A stretch of 64,000 nucleotides of DNA from Pseudonocardia autotrophica (GCF_003945385.1 NZ_AP018920.1:3348001-3412000); one strand, 5' to 3'; counted from the stretch's first letter, positions 1 through 8,824 are shown. Numbers and translations: made by a program. The notes: generated by a model not told the origin, from the sequence alone.

Positions 1-119
1 TCCGGGCCGGTGGCGAGGTCTCCCCGATGCCGCTGTTCCACCTGTCGAACATCTACCTGTGCGTGCTGTTCGCGGCGATCGCGGTGGACGCGGCGCTGGG
101 CCTGCCGGTCCTGTTCTAG
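1..119 (+). CDS. ctaB: C-terminal end of heme O synthase (protoheme IX farnesyltransferase), partial
   Basis: Only the last 38 codons are present, in the frame ending at TAG 117-119. The peptide holds a PLFHLSNIYLCVLF stretch followed by a hydrophobic tail, which resembles the last transmembrane helix of CtaB/UbiA-type prenyltransferases. CtaB farnesylates heme b to heme O in the membrane. Support comes mainly from context: ctaA, the next enzyme in heme A synthesis, lies at 8.9-9.9 kb, and in M. tuberculosis ctaB precedes qor and ctaA in the same order. The stop codon overlaps the stop of the convergent araC-type gene. The assignment is inferred because the diagnostic N-terminal Asp-rich motifs lie outside the window. 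Confidence 0.6.
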   Translation, partial: RAGGEVSPMPLFHLSNIYLCVLFAAIAVDAALGLPVLF

Positions 120-919
120 GGCCTCCCGGCGGCGGTGAACCGCCCCGGGGTCCGGCCGGTGGTCTCGCGGAACGCGCGGACGAACGCGCTCGTCGTGCGG
201 TAGCCGACCGCGTGCGCGGTCTCGGTGACGTTCGCACCACCCGCCAGTATCCGGACGCCGGCCCGCACCCGCGCGTGCGTCCGCCACTGCACGAAGGTCA
301 GGCCGGTCTCGGCCCGGAACCGGCGCAGCAGGGTGCGGCTGCTCCAGCCGATCCGCCTGCTCCACTGCTCGGCCCCGTGGGCATCGCCCGGGGTCTCGAC
401 GATCCCCCTGGCGACCTCGCAGAGCCGCGGGTCCGCCGGCATCGGCAGGTCCGGTGGCCCGCCGGGGGCCGGTTCGACCGAGTCCAGCGCGACCTCCTCG
501 GCCCGCCGGCGTGCCTGCGGTGTCAGGTCGGTGCGGGCGAGGTGCTCGGTCAGGCCGGTCCACGCCGGGCCGAGCCGGACCAGTGCGTGCTCCTGCAGCG
601 GCACCGACGGCCCCGGCTCGACGAAGGTGCAGCGGTAGCCGGTGCTCCCGGAGATCACCCCGCGGTGCGGTGTGCCCGCCGGGATCCAGATGCCCGCCCC
701 GACCGGGACGACCCACATCTCACGGTCGATCTCCACGGTGCGCGGGCCGGTCGTGTCCCAGATCAGCTCGTGGCACGGATGCTGGTGCTCGCGCACCCGG
801 ACCGGGCCGGGCAGCGGGGCGACTCGCCGCGTCCACACCCGGTGACCGGATCGGTCCGGCCGCTCGGCCTTGACGTGCACGCCGATGGTCAGGCACCGGT
901 ATCGGGAACGGGACATCAT
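116..919 (-). CDS. AraC-family transcriptional regulator with N-terminal cupin domain
   Basis: The product is 267 residues. The N-terminal half looks like a cupin sensor (HELIWD near residue 50 and a WIPAGTPHRG strand near 80). The C-terminal ~100 residues form the double helix-turn-helix of AraC/XylS proteins (SRTLLRRFRAETG, then YRTTSAFVRAFRETTGRTP). ATG-ATG at 919/916 was chosen because it precedes the cupin directly and sits 7 nt after a CATAAT -10-like hexamer, which suggests a leaderless transcript. It is divergent from the sucrase/ferredoxin-like gene and the binding lipoprotein, so it probably controls them. The inducer is unknown; an iron or siderophore signal is only a guess from the neighbours. 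Confidence 0.85.
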   Translation of the reverse strand: MMSRSRYRCLTIGVHVKAERPDRSGHRVWTRRVAPLPGPVRVREHQHPCHELIWDTTGPRTVEIDREMWVVPVGAGIWIPAGTPHRGVISGSTGYRCTFVEPGPSVPLQEHALVRLGPAWTGLTEHLARTDLTPQARRRAEEVALDSVEPAPGGPPDLPMPADPRLCEVARGIVETPGDAHGAEQWSRRIGWSSRTLLRRFRAETGLTFVQWRTHARVRAGVRILAGGANVTETAHAVGYRTTSAFVRAFRETTGRTPGRFTAAGRP

Positions 920-935
920 GTGTCCGATTATGAAC

Positions 936-949
936 ACAGGCAAGCCTGT
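936..949. promoter_or_regulatory. Perfect palindrome between divergent araC-type and sucrase/ferredoxin-like genes
   Basis: ACAGGC-AA-GCCTGT is a perfect 6-2-6 inverted repeat. It lies just upstream of the CATAAT hexamer of the minus-strand regulator and 25 bp before the plus-strand ATG at 975, a position suited to controlling both promoters. It resembles an actinobacterial iron box only loosely, so the binding protein is open: the AraC protein itself or a DtxR/IdeR-type repressor. Confidence 0.45.
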
Positions 950-974
950 CCACACTCCTACGGTGGCGATCGTG

Positions 975-1880
975 ATGATCACGGACCTCCCGACCGCCCC
1001 ACCGGCCTGCGCGGCCATCTCGCGCCGGCTCCGCGAGCCGTTGCGCGGCACCGCCGCCGTCACCCGGGGCTGGTTGCTGGTGGAGCACCGCGGTGCCTGG
1101 GGGGACGGCGCCCTCGACCGGGTCGCCGCCGGACCGGGGGCGCGGATCGAGGCCCGCTGCGCGGCGGCCGGTGTCCGGGTCGTGCTGGTCCGTGAGCCCG
1201 GCCGGTCCCGGGCGGGCGGCCCGTTCCGGGTGCAGCTCGCGCACTCCGGGCGCGGCGGCCCGTGGCTGGAGGAGCTGCGGGTGTCGGGCCTCGACGAGCT
1301 CGTCGATCTCGATCCCGCGGTGACGCTGTCCCCTGAGCCGCCCGGTCTCGGGCGCCGGGTGGACCGGCCCCGGTTCCTGGTCTGTACGCACGGCCGCAAG
1401 GACGCCTGCTGCGCCGTGTTCGGCAGGCCGGTGGCCCGCGCACTGGCCGCGGGCGGACGGGTGTGGGAGTCGACCCATCTCGGCGGTGACCGGTTCGCCC
1501 CGGCGATGGTCTGCCTGCCGCACGGCGTCTACTACGGCCACGTCGATCCGGCGGACGCCGCCGGGCTCGCCCGGTCCTTCGACGACGGCCGGATCTCGCT
1601 GCGGCACCTGCGTGGCCGCTCGTCCGACCTCCCCGAGCAGCAGGTCGCCGAGCACGCGGTCCGCAGCGAGCGGGAACTGACCGGTGTCGACGACGTCACC
1701 CCGCTCGCGGTGCAGCCGGCTTCGGGTGACGGCGTGCTCGTCCCCGTCCGGCATCCGGGCGGCACGGACACGGTGCTGGTCCGGCCGGCGCCGTCGGAGG
1801 AACGGCTGATGTCGTGCACGGCGGGGGAGTGGGGCAGACCCGATCCGCGCGCCGTCGCGGTCACCGGGGCGGCCCGGTGA
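975..1880 (+). CDS. Sucrase/ferredoxin-like family protein (thioredoxin-like Fe-S domain)
   Basis: The 301-residue product matches the Suc_Fer-like family. The N-terminus has the GTAAVTRGWLLVEH signature (residues ~25-40). The centre has the cysteine motif CTHGRKDACCAVFG (~140-153), followed by ESTHLGGDRFAPAMVCLPHG (~170-190). The family is thought to carry a [2Fe-2S] cluster in a thioredoxin-like fold; its reaction is not established. ATG 975 was chosen over upstream ATGs at 918 and 930 because a GGTGG lies 9 nt before it and the upstream palindrome would otherwise be coding. Its stop overlaps the GTG start of the binding lipoprotein, so the two are co-translated. Confidence 0.8.
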   Translation: MITDLPTAPPACAAISRRLREPLRGTAAVTRGWLLVEHRGAWGDGALDRVAAGPGARIEARCAAAGVRVVLVREPGRSRAGGPFRVQLAHSGRGGPWLEELRVSGLDELVDLDPAVTLSPEPPGLGRRVDRPRFLVCTHGRKDACCAVFGRPVARALAAGGRVWESTHLGGDRFAPAMVCLPHGVYYGHVDPADAAGLARSFDDGRISLRHLRGRSSDLPEQQVAEHAVRSERELTGVDDVTPLAVQPASGDGVLVPVRHPGGTDTVLVRPAPSEERLMSCTAGEWGRPDPRAVAVTGAAR

Positions 1881-2782
1881 GCGCGCCGGGGAGCCGGGGT
1901 GTCGTGCTCTCCCGGCGGACGATGCTGGGGGCGCTCGGCGCGTCCGTCCTGCTCGGTGCCTGCGGCACCCGGGAGTCGTTGCCGGCGTCGGCGGACGGCG
2001 ACACCCCGCGGGTGGTGACGATGGTTCCCGCCCTGCTGGACGCGGCGCTCGCGGTCGGCACGGTGCCGGTACTCGCGGCGGTCGTCGGGAGCACCGCGCC
2101 GGCGCACCTGGACGGTCGCGCCGACCAGGTCGAGCTGATGAACGGGATGCTCGGTGTCGACGTCGAGCGGGTGGTGGGGGCCCGGCCGGACCTGATCCTC
2201 ACCCAGGCCGGGGAGGAGAACGAGGCGGAGCGCCTGGGCCGGGTGGCCCGCACCGTCGAGATCGTCGTCCCGGAGCCCGCCGGGCGCTGGAAGGACTACG
2301 TCGGGTCGGTCGCCGAGGCGCTGGACGGCGCCGAGGGGCTCGCCGCGGCGCAGGCGGAGCACGCCCGCCGGGTCGAGGCCGCCCGGCCGGCGCTCGCCGC
2401 ACTGCGGGGCACCTGCTCGGTGCTGCAGGTCAGCGCCGACGGGGTGCGCTCCTACGGCCCGGACTCGTTCGCCGGGTCGCTGCTGCGCGAGGCGGGGGCG
2501 ACCATGACGGCTGCGCCCGACGGAGCGGACTGGAACTCCGACGGCTATCTCGACGTCAGCCGGGAGCAGCTCGCCGCCGTCGCCGGGGACACCGTGTTCC
2601 TGATGGTGCGGGTCGCGGAGGGTGAGGACGACTCCGAGGCCCGGCGGGACCCGCTCTGGAACAGGCTGGACGCCGTCGCGCAGGGCCGGGCGCACGTCGT
2701 CGACCGCGGGACGTGGGTGCACCGCGGGTACTTCTCCGCCGCGCACGTCCTGGACGAGGCGAGCCGCCTCGCCCAGGACTGA
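1877..2782 (+). CDS. Periplasmic-binding-like lipoprotein of an iron-siderophore ABC transporter type
   Basis: This is a 301-residue lipoprotein. SRR near residue 13, a hydrophobic stretch and the lipobox LLGAC give an acylated Cys near residue 30. The body looks like the TroA/FepB helical-backbone fold (VTMVPALLDAALAVG, PDLILTQAGEENEAERLG, SYGPDSFAGSLLREAG). Such proteins capture ferric siderophores or heme for an ABC importer, but no permease or ATPase genes adjoin it, so it either works with a distant transporter or has another role. GTG 1877 overlaps the upstream TGA by 4 bp, indicating translational coupling. Confidence 0.75.
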   Translation: MSAPGSRGVVLSRRTMLGALGASVLLGACGTRESLPASADGDTPRVVTMVPALLDAALAVGTVPVLAAVVGSTAPAHLDGRADQVELMNGMLGVDVERVVGARPDLILTQAGEENEAERLGRVARTVEIVVPEPAGRWKDYVGSVAEALDGAEGLAAAQAEHARRVEAARPALAALRGTCSVLQVSADGVRSYGPDSFAGSLLREAGATMTAAPDGADWNSDGYLDVSREQLAAVAGDTVFLMVRVAEGEDDSEARRDPLWNRLDAVAQGRAHVVDRGTWVHRGYFSAAHVLDEASRLAQD

Positions 2783-2805
2783 CGACGACCGCCCGGGACG
2801 AGCCG

Positions 2806-4851
2806 CTACCGCAGCAGCTCGGGCGTCTCCCACGGCTCACCGAGCACGTGCTCGCCGAGGAACGCGTACACGGTCCGGTACCAGAGGATGGAGTGGTTGG
2901 GGGAGAGCACCCAGTGGTTCTCGTCGGGGAAGTACAGGAACCGGTGCGGGTTCGACTCCGGCTCGGGCTGCCGGGAGACCAGGTCCCACCACAGCCGCAG
3001 GCCCTCCCCGATGGGCACCCGGTAGTCCTTGTCGCCGTGGATCACCAGCATCGGGGTGACGATCGCGTCGGCGTGCCGGTGCGGGCTGTTGTCCCGCGCC
3101 ATCTCCGGTGTCATCTCGGTCAGCCAGTACTCGGCGTGGTCGGTCGTCGGGCCGAACTGGTCGAGCGCCCACAGGCTGGCGTGCGTGACGATCGCGTCGA
3201 ACCGGTCGGTGTGCCCGGCGATCCAGTTCGCCATGTACCCGCCGAACGAGCCGCCCATCGCGGCGACCCGGGTGTCGTCGACCTCCGGGCGGGCCAGCGC
3301 GGCGTCGGTGACGGTCATCAGGTCCTCGTAGGGCGGGCCGCCCCACCGGCCCCAGCCGCGCTGCACGAAGTCCTGCCCGTAGCCGGTGGACAGTGCGGGA
3401 TCGGGCAGCAGCACCGCGTACCCGCGGGCGGCGAGCAGCCACGGGTTCCACCGCCACGACCAGGCGTTCCAGCTCGCGAGCGGACCGCCGTGGATCCACA
3501 GCAGCAGTGGCGCCGGCCGATCCGGTCCGGCGCCGTCGGGCAGCACCAGCCAGCCGCGCAGCCGGGTGCCGTCCGGTGCGGCCGTCTCGACCTCTCCGAG
3601 CGTGCCCGGAAGCTGCACCGTCGGGACCGGCCCGCGCAGGTGCACCGGAGCGCCGTCACGGCCGGTCGCGTCGATCCGGACCGGCGCGGGGGCGGCGTCG
3701 ACCGCGTTGCGCAGCGCGTACACCCAGCGGCCGTCCGGTGACGGGCAGACGTCGCTGTAGCAGCCGTGGTCACCGGTCAGTTGGGTCACCGTGTCGGTGC
3801 CGGATCCGAGATCGATCCGGAACAGCGGGCCGCGCCCGTCCTCGTCGGCGGTGACGATCAGCGCGGACGAGTCCGCGGTCCACCGCACCGACGACGGCCA
3901 GCGGTCCCAGCCCTCGGCGACCCGGCGCGGCTCGCCGCCCGCCAGTGGCACGAGCACCAGGTCGATCAGCGGCGCGACCTGCGGAGTGGAGATCCGCTCC
4001 CGGCGTACGACGACGGTCCGGCCGTCCGGGCTGATCCGCGGGTCACCGAACTCGTGGCCGTGGCCGGTCAGCAGGTCACGGTGCGCACCGGTGACCGTGT
4101 CGATCGCGACGATCCCGGGCCGCCAGCTGCCGTGCCCGTGCGCCCGGTGCCAGCCGGTCACCACGGTCGAGCCGTCCGGTGATACGTCGAACGCGGTCTC
4201 GTCGAGCGCCCGGCCCGGTGCCGGGGTGAGATCGGTCCAGCCCGACTCGCCGGGCCCGCCGGCGTCCGGCGAGGCCACCAGCAGCCGGTTCTCGGCCGGG
4301 CCGAGGTCGTGGTCCCAGTGCCGCACCGGGTAGCCGGTGTGCAGGATCGCGGTGACCTTGGCATCGGTGCGGGCGCTCCGCCGCTGCTCGTCGTCGGCGG
4401 CGCTCACCGCGCCGGGCAGCGTCGGCGACGCCGCGACCAGCGTTCCCGAGCCGGTGGCGACCGCGACGTCGGTGATCCCGCCCGGACGGCTGCCGATCTG
4501 GCGGGCCTCCCCGCCGCCCGCGGGCAGCAGCCACAGCGCGGCGGTCGAGTCGGTGTCCGAGCTGCTGTCGAGGTCCGGGCGTGACGACCGGAACAGCAGG
4601 TCGCCGTCCGGGGTGAACACCGGCCCGGACTCGCCGGCGGCGCCGCGGGTCAGCCGCCGGGCGGGGTGCTCCCCGGCCGGGTCGATCTCCCACAGCGCCG
4701 TCCGGTAGCGGGTCGCGTCGGTCTCCAGCTCGGCGAGTCCGGTGACCAGCCGGGTGCCGTCGGGGGACAGCGCCAGCCCGCCGAGGCGGGGCAGCGCGGC
4801 GTAGGCGTCGAGGTCGTGGAACGGGGTCTTCGGGGCGTCGTCCGTCGGCAC
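2806..4851 (-). CDS. S9-family prolyl oligopeptidase / acylaminoacyl-peptidase
   Basis: A beta-propeller N-terminal domain (repeated SPDG-type blades such as ALSPDGTRLVTG and ISPDGRTVVVRR) is followed by an alpha/beta-hydrolase domain. The catalytic triad is visible: Ser in GGSFGGYMANW (~533), Asp in HGDKDYRVP (~607) and His in DENHWV (~644). These enzymes cleave short peptides or remove N-acylated residues in the cytoplasm. No signal peptide is seen. GTG 4851 is preferred; an in-frame GTG at 4884 would add 11 residues of low-complexity leader. The gene converges on the binding lipoprotein with a 23-bp gap. About 681 residues is normal for the family. Confidence 0.9.
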   Translation of the reverse strand: MPTDDAPKTPFHDLDAYAALPRLGGLALSPDGTRLVTGLAELETDATRYRTALWEIDPAGEHPARRLTRGAAGESGPVFTPDGDLLFRSSRPDLDSSSDTDSTAALWLLPAGGGEARQIGSRPGGITDVAVATGSGTLVAASPTLPGAVSAADDEQRRSARTDAKVTAILHTGYPVRHWDHDLGPAENRLLVASPDAGGPGESGWTDLTPAPGRALDETAFDVSPDGSTVVTGWHRAHGHGSWRPGIVAIDTVTGAHRDLLTGHGHEFGDPRISPDGRTVVVRRERISTPQVAPLIDLVLVPLAGGEPRRVAEGWDRWPSSVRWTADSSALIVTADEDGRGPLFRIDLGSGTDTVTQLTGDHGCYSDVCPSPDGRWVYALRNAVDAAPAPVRIDATGRDGAPVHLRGPVPTVQLPGTLGEVETAAPDGTRLRGWLVLPDGAGPDRPAPLLLWIHGGPLASWNAWSWRWNPWLLAARGYAVLLPDPALSTGYGQDFVQRGWGRWGGPPYEDLMTVTDAALARPEVDDTRVAAMGGSFGGYMANWIAGHTDRFDAIVTHASLWALDQFGPTTDHAEYWLTEMTPEMARDNSPHRHADAIVTPMLVIHGDKDYRVPIGEGLRLWWDLVSRQPEPESNPHRFLYFPDENHWVLSPNHSILWYRTVYAFLGEHVLGEPWETPELLR

Positions 4852-4935
4852 CCCCGGTTCATAGCATCCCGCGGGCCCCGGCACCCCGGCGATTCCGCCG
4901 TGAACGGTCCGGGCGTGCCGGGGCGGGCCCGCGGA

Positions 4936-5910
4936 TCAGGACGGCAGCAGCACGAGCTTCCCGGTGGTGCGGCGGCCCTGCAGGTCCTCGTGCGCGGTCC
5001 GGGCCTGCTCGAGCGGGTAGCGGTGCCCGATCCGGACGTCCAGCCGCCCCGCCGCGACCTCGGTGTAGACGGCGTCCGCGCGGGCCCGCAGGGCCTCGGT
5101 GCCGTCGATGTAGTCGAACAGCTTCGGCCGGGTCAGGTACAGCGAGCCGCCGGCGTTGAGCCGCTGCGGATCCAGCGGCGGGACCGGACCGGACGCCGCC
5201 CCGTAGAGCACCAGCGTCCCGCGCTTGCGCAGCGCGGCCAGGCTCGCGTCGAAGGTGGTCCGGCCGACCGCGTCGAAGACGGCGTCGACGCCGGTTCCGC
5301 CGGTCAGCTCGCGGACCTCGGCGGCGAGATCGTCCACCTGGGTGTAGTCGATCACCTCGGCGGCGCCGGCGCCGCGGGCCAGCTCGGCCTTCTCCGCGGT
5401 CGACGTCGTGGCGATCACCCGGGCACCGCCCGCGGTCGCCAGCTGGGTGAGCAGCAGCCCGACCCCGCCGGCGGCGGCGTGCACCAGCACGATCTCGCCG
5501 CTGTTCAGCGGGCGGCAGTCGGTGACCAGGAAGTGCGCGGTCATGCCCTGCAGCAGTGCACCGACGGCGACGTCGTCGGCGATCGGGTCCGGCACCGGGA
5601 CGGCCTTCGCCCACGGCACGACGACCTGCTCGGCGTAGCTGCCGAGCGTCTCGGCCCACGCGATGCGGTCGCCCACCGCGACGCCGTCGACACCCTCGCC
5701 GAGCGCGGTGACCCGGCCGCTGCCCTCCAGACCGGGCACGTACGGGGTGTCCATCGGGTAGATGCCCTCGCGCTGGTAGGTGTCGATGTAGTTGACGCCG
5801 GCCGCCCCGACCTCGACCAGCACCTCACCCGGTCCGGGGGCCGGGGGTTCGACGTCGGCGACCTCCAGCACGTCCGGTCCGCCGGCCTTCGTCACCCGTA
5901 CCGCTCGCAT
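4936..5910 (-). CDS. qor: NADPH:quinone oxidoreductase, zinc-independent MDR family
   Basis: The product has 324 residues. The N-terminal GroES-like domain starts MRAVRVTKAGGPDVLEV, and the Rossmann domain carries VLVHAAAGGVGLLLTQLA (~145-162), the AAGGVG NADPH-binding motif of zeta-crystallin/QOR proteins. Structural zinc cysteines are absent, as expected for quinone reductases. ATG 5910 has GAGGAG 8 nt upstream and matches the usual start. In M. tuberculosis qor (Rv1454c) occupies the same place between ctaB and ctaA, which supports the orthology. It probably reduces quinones with NADPH in the cytosol. Confidence 0.9.
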   Translation of the reverse strand: MRAVRVTKAGGPDVLEVADVEPPAPGPGEVLVEVGAAGVNYIDTYQREGIYPMDTPYVPGLEGSGRVTALGEGVDGVAVGDRIAWAETLGSYAEQVVVPWAKAVPVPDPIADDVAVGALLQGMTAHFLVTDCRPLNSGEIVLVHAAAGGVGLLLTQLATAGGARVIATTSTAEKAELARGAGAAEVIDYTQVDDLAAEVRELTGGTGVDAVFDAVGRTTFDASLAALRKRGTLVLYGAASGPVPPLDPQRLNAGGSLYLTRPKLFDYIDGTEALRARADAVYTEVAAGRLDVRIGHRYPLEQARTAHEDLQGRRTTGKLVLLPS

Positions 5911-5956
5911 GCGGGCTCCTCCTCGTCGTGATCCGTGGATGCCGACGATCATGCCC

Positions 5957-6811
5957 TCAGGCGTCGCGCCGACGCATCCGGACCGTCAGGACGACCGCCC
6001 CGACGGCGAGGTACCCGAGCGCGACCAGCGTGCCGTGGGCCAGCCCGCGGTAGGGGATCGGATCGCGCAGCACGTCGGCCGCGGCGCCCCATCCGGTGGT
6101 GATCAGATAGGGCCGCAGCGGCTCCAGCGCCGGGATCGCCGCGAGCACCCCGAGCAGGATCAGCCCGCCGAGCACCGACGAGACCACGACCAGCGGATGT
6201 TCGGTGCACGCCGACACCGCGAGCGCGACGGCGCCGATCGCGGTCAGCTGCCCGAGTGTCCACAGTGCGGCGAGCCCGATCCGGTACGCCGCGTCGGAGA
6301 CGGGCAGCACCGACCCGGACAGGCTGAGCAGCGCGCCGTCGCCCCCCGCGCCGAACGGGACCACCGGCGGGCCGATCAGCGCCCATCCGGCGACCGTCCC
6401 CGACACCACGACGACGGCGACCGCCAGGCCCGCCACCACCAGCACCCCGAAGGCCTTCATCACCACCAGCCGCAGGCGTCCGACCGGGGCCAGCAGCACC
6501 CCGCGCAGGGTGCCGTGCTGCGACTCGCCCGCGATGGCGTCGGCGGCCGCCACCGCGACGGCGAGCGGGAGCAGCAGCATCAGCAGCGCCGACAGCGCGG
6601 CCACCGGCAGGGTGAGGCCGTTGCCTGCGACCTGCGACAGCAGGCTGCGCGACGGGCCGTCGGACAGTGCGATCCCGACCGCCATCAGCACCGGGACCAG
6701 GGCGAACAGGCCCAGCCCGACCAGCGTCCGCGGCCGGCGCAACACCCAGCGCAGCTCCGCGCCGAGCAGCCGGGACCAGGGAACCGGCCGGGCCGGTGCC
6801 GTGGCGCTCAC
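5957..6811 (-). CDS. ABC transporter permease (ABC-2 type)
   Basis: The product is 284 residues with about six hydrophobic segments (for example LVGLGLFALVPVLMAVGIAL near the N-terminus and VVSSVLGGLILLGVLAAIPA in the third quarter) and the SQHGTLRGVLLAPVGR cytosolic motif common in ABC-2 permeases. The GTG start overlaps the stop of the ATPase gene (GTGA), so the two are translated together. The substrate cannot be read from the sequence; multidrug or lipid export is typical. A LolA-like secreted protein is encoded just upstream in the same unit. Confidence 0.85.
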   Translation of the reverse strand: MSATAPARPVPWSRLLGAELRWVLRRPRTLVGLGLFALVPVLMAVGIALSDGPSRSLLSQVAGNGLTLPVAALSALLMLLLPLAVAVAAADAIAGESQHGTLRGVLLAPVGRLRLVVMKAFGVLVVAGLAVAVVVVSGTVAGWALIGPPVVPFGAGGDGALLSLSGSVLPVSDAAYRIGLAALWTLGQLTAIGAVALAVSACTEHPLVVVSSVLGGLILLGVLAAIPALEPLRPYLITTGWGAAADVLRDPIPYRGLAHGTLVALGYLAVGAVVLTVRMRRRDA

Positions 6812-7785
6812 GAGTCGCCCTCGGTGATCCGGGTGAACAGCGTCTCCAGGTCGGGGCGTTGCCTGCGCAGCCCGTGCACCGGGATGCCGGCCCGCACCAG
6901 CGCCGCGAACAGCTCGGGTGCCGGCGGCCCGTCCTCGACGACCACACCGCCGACGACCACACCGTCGTCGTCGGCCCGTGCCCGCGCCCCGGTCCCGTGC
7001 AGCACCCGCAGCGCCCCGTCGACGTCGGTGGTGCCGATCTCCCAGCCACCGGCGACCGCGTCGAGCAGCCGTTGCAGCTCACCGGAGGCCACCAGCGTGC
7101 CCCGCTTCAGCACGGCGACGTGGGTGCACACCGACTCCACCTCGGAGAGCAGGTGCGACGACAGCAGCACGGTGACGCCGGACCGGCGCAGGTCCGCGAC
7201 GACCGCGCGGATCTCCCGGGTACCGGCCGGGTCGAGCCCGTTGGTCGGCTCGTCGAGGACGACCAGCCGGCGCGGCACCACGAGCGCGGCGGCGAGACCG
7301 AGCCGCTGCTTCATGCCCAGCGAGTAGCCGCGGTAGCGGCGCCCGGCCGCTCCGGCGAGACCGACCCGGTCCAGCGCCGCGTCGACGGCGGGCCGGATCT
7401 CGCGCGCGCTCAGCCGCGGTTCGAGGGTCGCGACCCGGCGCAGGTTCTCCCGGCCGGACAGGAACGGATGGAACCCGGGGCCCTCGACCAGCGCGCCGAC
7501 GTCCGGCAGGGCCGCGGGCAGCCCGTCCGGCACCCGGCGGCCGAGCAGCTCCACGGTGCCCGAGGTGGGCCGGGTGAGGCCGAGCAGCATCCGGATGAGA
7601 GTGGTCTTGCCCGAGCCGTTCGGGCCGAGCATGCCGAACACCGAGCCCGCGGGGACATCGAGATCGATCCCGTCGACCGCGGTGAGCCGCCCGAACACCT
7701 TGCGCAGGTCCCGGACGCGGGCGGCCGGCTCCTCCGGGCCGGGCGGTGGACGGACCGCGGTGGTGGACGCGGGTGCCTCGTTCAT
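6808..7785 (-). CDS. ABC transporter ATP-binding protein
   Basis: This 325-residue nucleotide-binding subunit has Walker A GPNGSGKTT (~60), Q-loop region VGALVEGPGF, signature YSLGMKQRLGLA (~155) and Walker B RLVVLDEPTNGLDPAG. The signature is the LGMKQR variant usual in DrrA/CcmA-type exporters. The C-terminal ~80 residues form the extension typical of that class. ATG 7785 was chosen over upstream starts because it lies 10 nt after the LolA-like stop. It pairs with the downstream permease through a 4-bp overlap. Confidence 0.9.
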   Translation of the reverse strand: MNEAPASTTAVRPPPGPEEPAARVRDLRKVFGRLTAVDGIDLDVPAGSVFGMLGPNGSGKTTLIRMLLGLTRPTSGTVELLGRRVPDGLPAALPDVGALVEGPGFHPFLSGRENLRRVATLEPRLSAREIRPAVDAALDRVGLAGAAGRRYRGYSLGMKQRLGLAAALVVPRRLVVLDEPTNGLDPAGTREIRAVVADLRRSGVTVLLSSHLLSEVESVCTHVAVLKRGTLVASGELQRLLDAVAGGWEIGTTDVDGALRVLHGTGARARADDDGVVVGGVVVEDGPPAPELFAALVRAGIPVHGLRRQRPDLETLFTRITEGDS

Positions 7786-7795
7786 CGCCCGCCGC

Positions 7796-8824
7796 TCACC
7801 GGGCCAGTGCGGCGCCGAGTACGTCGGCGCCGACCGCACCGGCGGCGAACCGGCCGTCGTCGGTGACGATCGCGGAGCCCGCGTTCGTGGCGATCTCGCG
7901 GCCGGTGCCCCATGGCCCCGACACCGGCGCGCCGATGCCGTCGAGCTGTGCGCGCACGTCGTCGGGCAGGGTGCCTGCGGCGTCCTGCACGACGACGGCG
8001 TCCCAGCCGTCGCCGACGACCGTCGGTGCCGCGCCGTCCCGTGGCTTCGGTGCCGGAGTGTGGCCGGGCGCGTCCTGCACGGCCGCGCCGGGCGGCGGGG
8101 TGAAGCTGAACAGCGCCGGATCCTGCGGGCCGAACTCGACCTCGTCCACCCCGATCCGCAGGACCGGATCGGTGCCGATGCCCAGCACGGTGAGCTCCAA
8201 CGGGGTGCGGGTGTGCGCGTCGACGGCGGCGCGCACCTCGCGCAGCACCGTGCGCTCGTCCGGGAGCGGGGTGAGGACGAGGGTGTATGCCGGCCGCCCG
8301 GCCACCTCGGTCGTGCCGTCGACGGCGACGGTGCTGCGCTCGCCCAGCGCGGTCACGATCTCCCGGGCAGCGGCCTGCGGGTCGGTTCCGGCGGCCCCGG
8401 GGCGCTCGGTGCGGGCGGGGCGCTCCGGGAGCCGGACGGCGCTCCGGTCGGCGGAGTCGTAGACCCAGGTCGTGGCGCCGTCCCGGACGTAGGTGCGTTC
8501 GCCGTCCGGGCGGGGCAGGGCCAGCCGGCCGCGGCCTTCGCCGTCGGACCAGACCCGGGCGGTGGAGCTGCCGTCGGTGAGGAACTCGGATCCGGCGCCG
8601 GGCAGCCCGAGCCCGTTGTCGACCGAGACGGTCGCGGCGCCGGCGACCGGTTCCGCCTCGATCACCGAGGCGACCAGTTCCTCGGCCGTGACCGGGGGCA
8701 GCTCCGGGGCGGCCGAGGCACGGGAGGTGACCAGACCGGCGGTGAGTGCGACGGCCACTGCTGCGGCGAGCGCCGCGGCGATCCCACCGCGACGCAACCG
8801 GCGGGGCGGGGGATCGGAGCTCAT
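7796..8824 (-). CDS. LolA-like / DUF2092-type secreted lipoprotein-carrier-fold protein
   Basis: The 342-residue product has an N-terminal signal or anchor (RRGGIAAALAAAVAVALTAG) followed by a beta-rich domain with GRLALPRPDGERTYVRDG, TTWVYDSADRSAVRLPE and AGRPAYTLVLTPL, as in LolA/RseB-N-terminal-like folds of actinobacteria. It is 10 nt upstream of the ABC ATPase and almost certainly shares its transcript, suggesting a cell-envelope role. ATG 8824 was chosen for the basic n-region directly after it (SSDPPPRRLRRGG). The exact ligand is unknown. Confidence 0.75.
   Translation of the reverse strand: MSSDPPPRRLRRGGIAAALAAAVAVALTAGLVTSRASAAPELPPVTAEELVASVIEAEPVAGAATVSVDNGLGLPGAGSEFLTDGSSTARVWSDGEGRGRLALPRPDGERTYVRDGATTWVYDSADRSAVRLPERPARTERPGAAGTDPQAAAREIVTALGERSTVAVDGTTEVAGRPAYTLVLTPLPDERTVLREVRAAVDAHTRTPLELTVLGIGTDPVLRIGVDEVEFGPQDPALFSFTPPPGAAVQDAPGHTPAPKPRDGAAPTVVGDGWDAVVVQDAAGTLPDDVRAQLDGIGAPVSGPWGTGREIATNAGSAIVTDDGRFAAGAVGADVLGAALAR

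Noticed and set aside
1814..1876. Upstream in-frame start for the binding lipoprotein
   Set aside because: It would extend into the preceding gene; GTG 1877 gives a normal signal peptide and overlaps the stop neatly.
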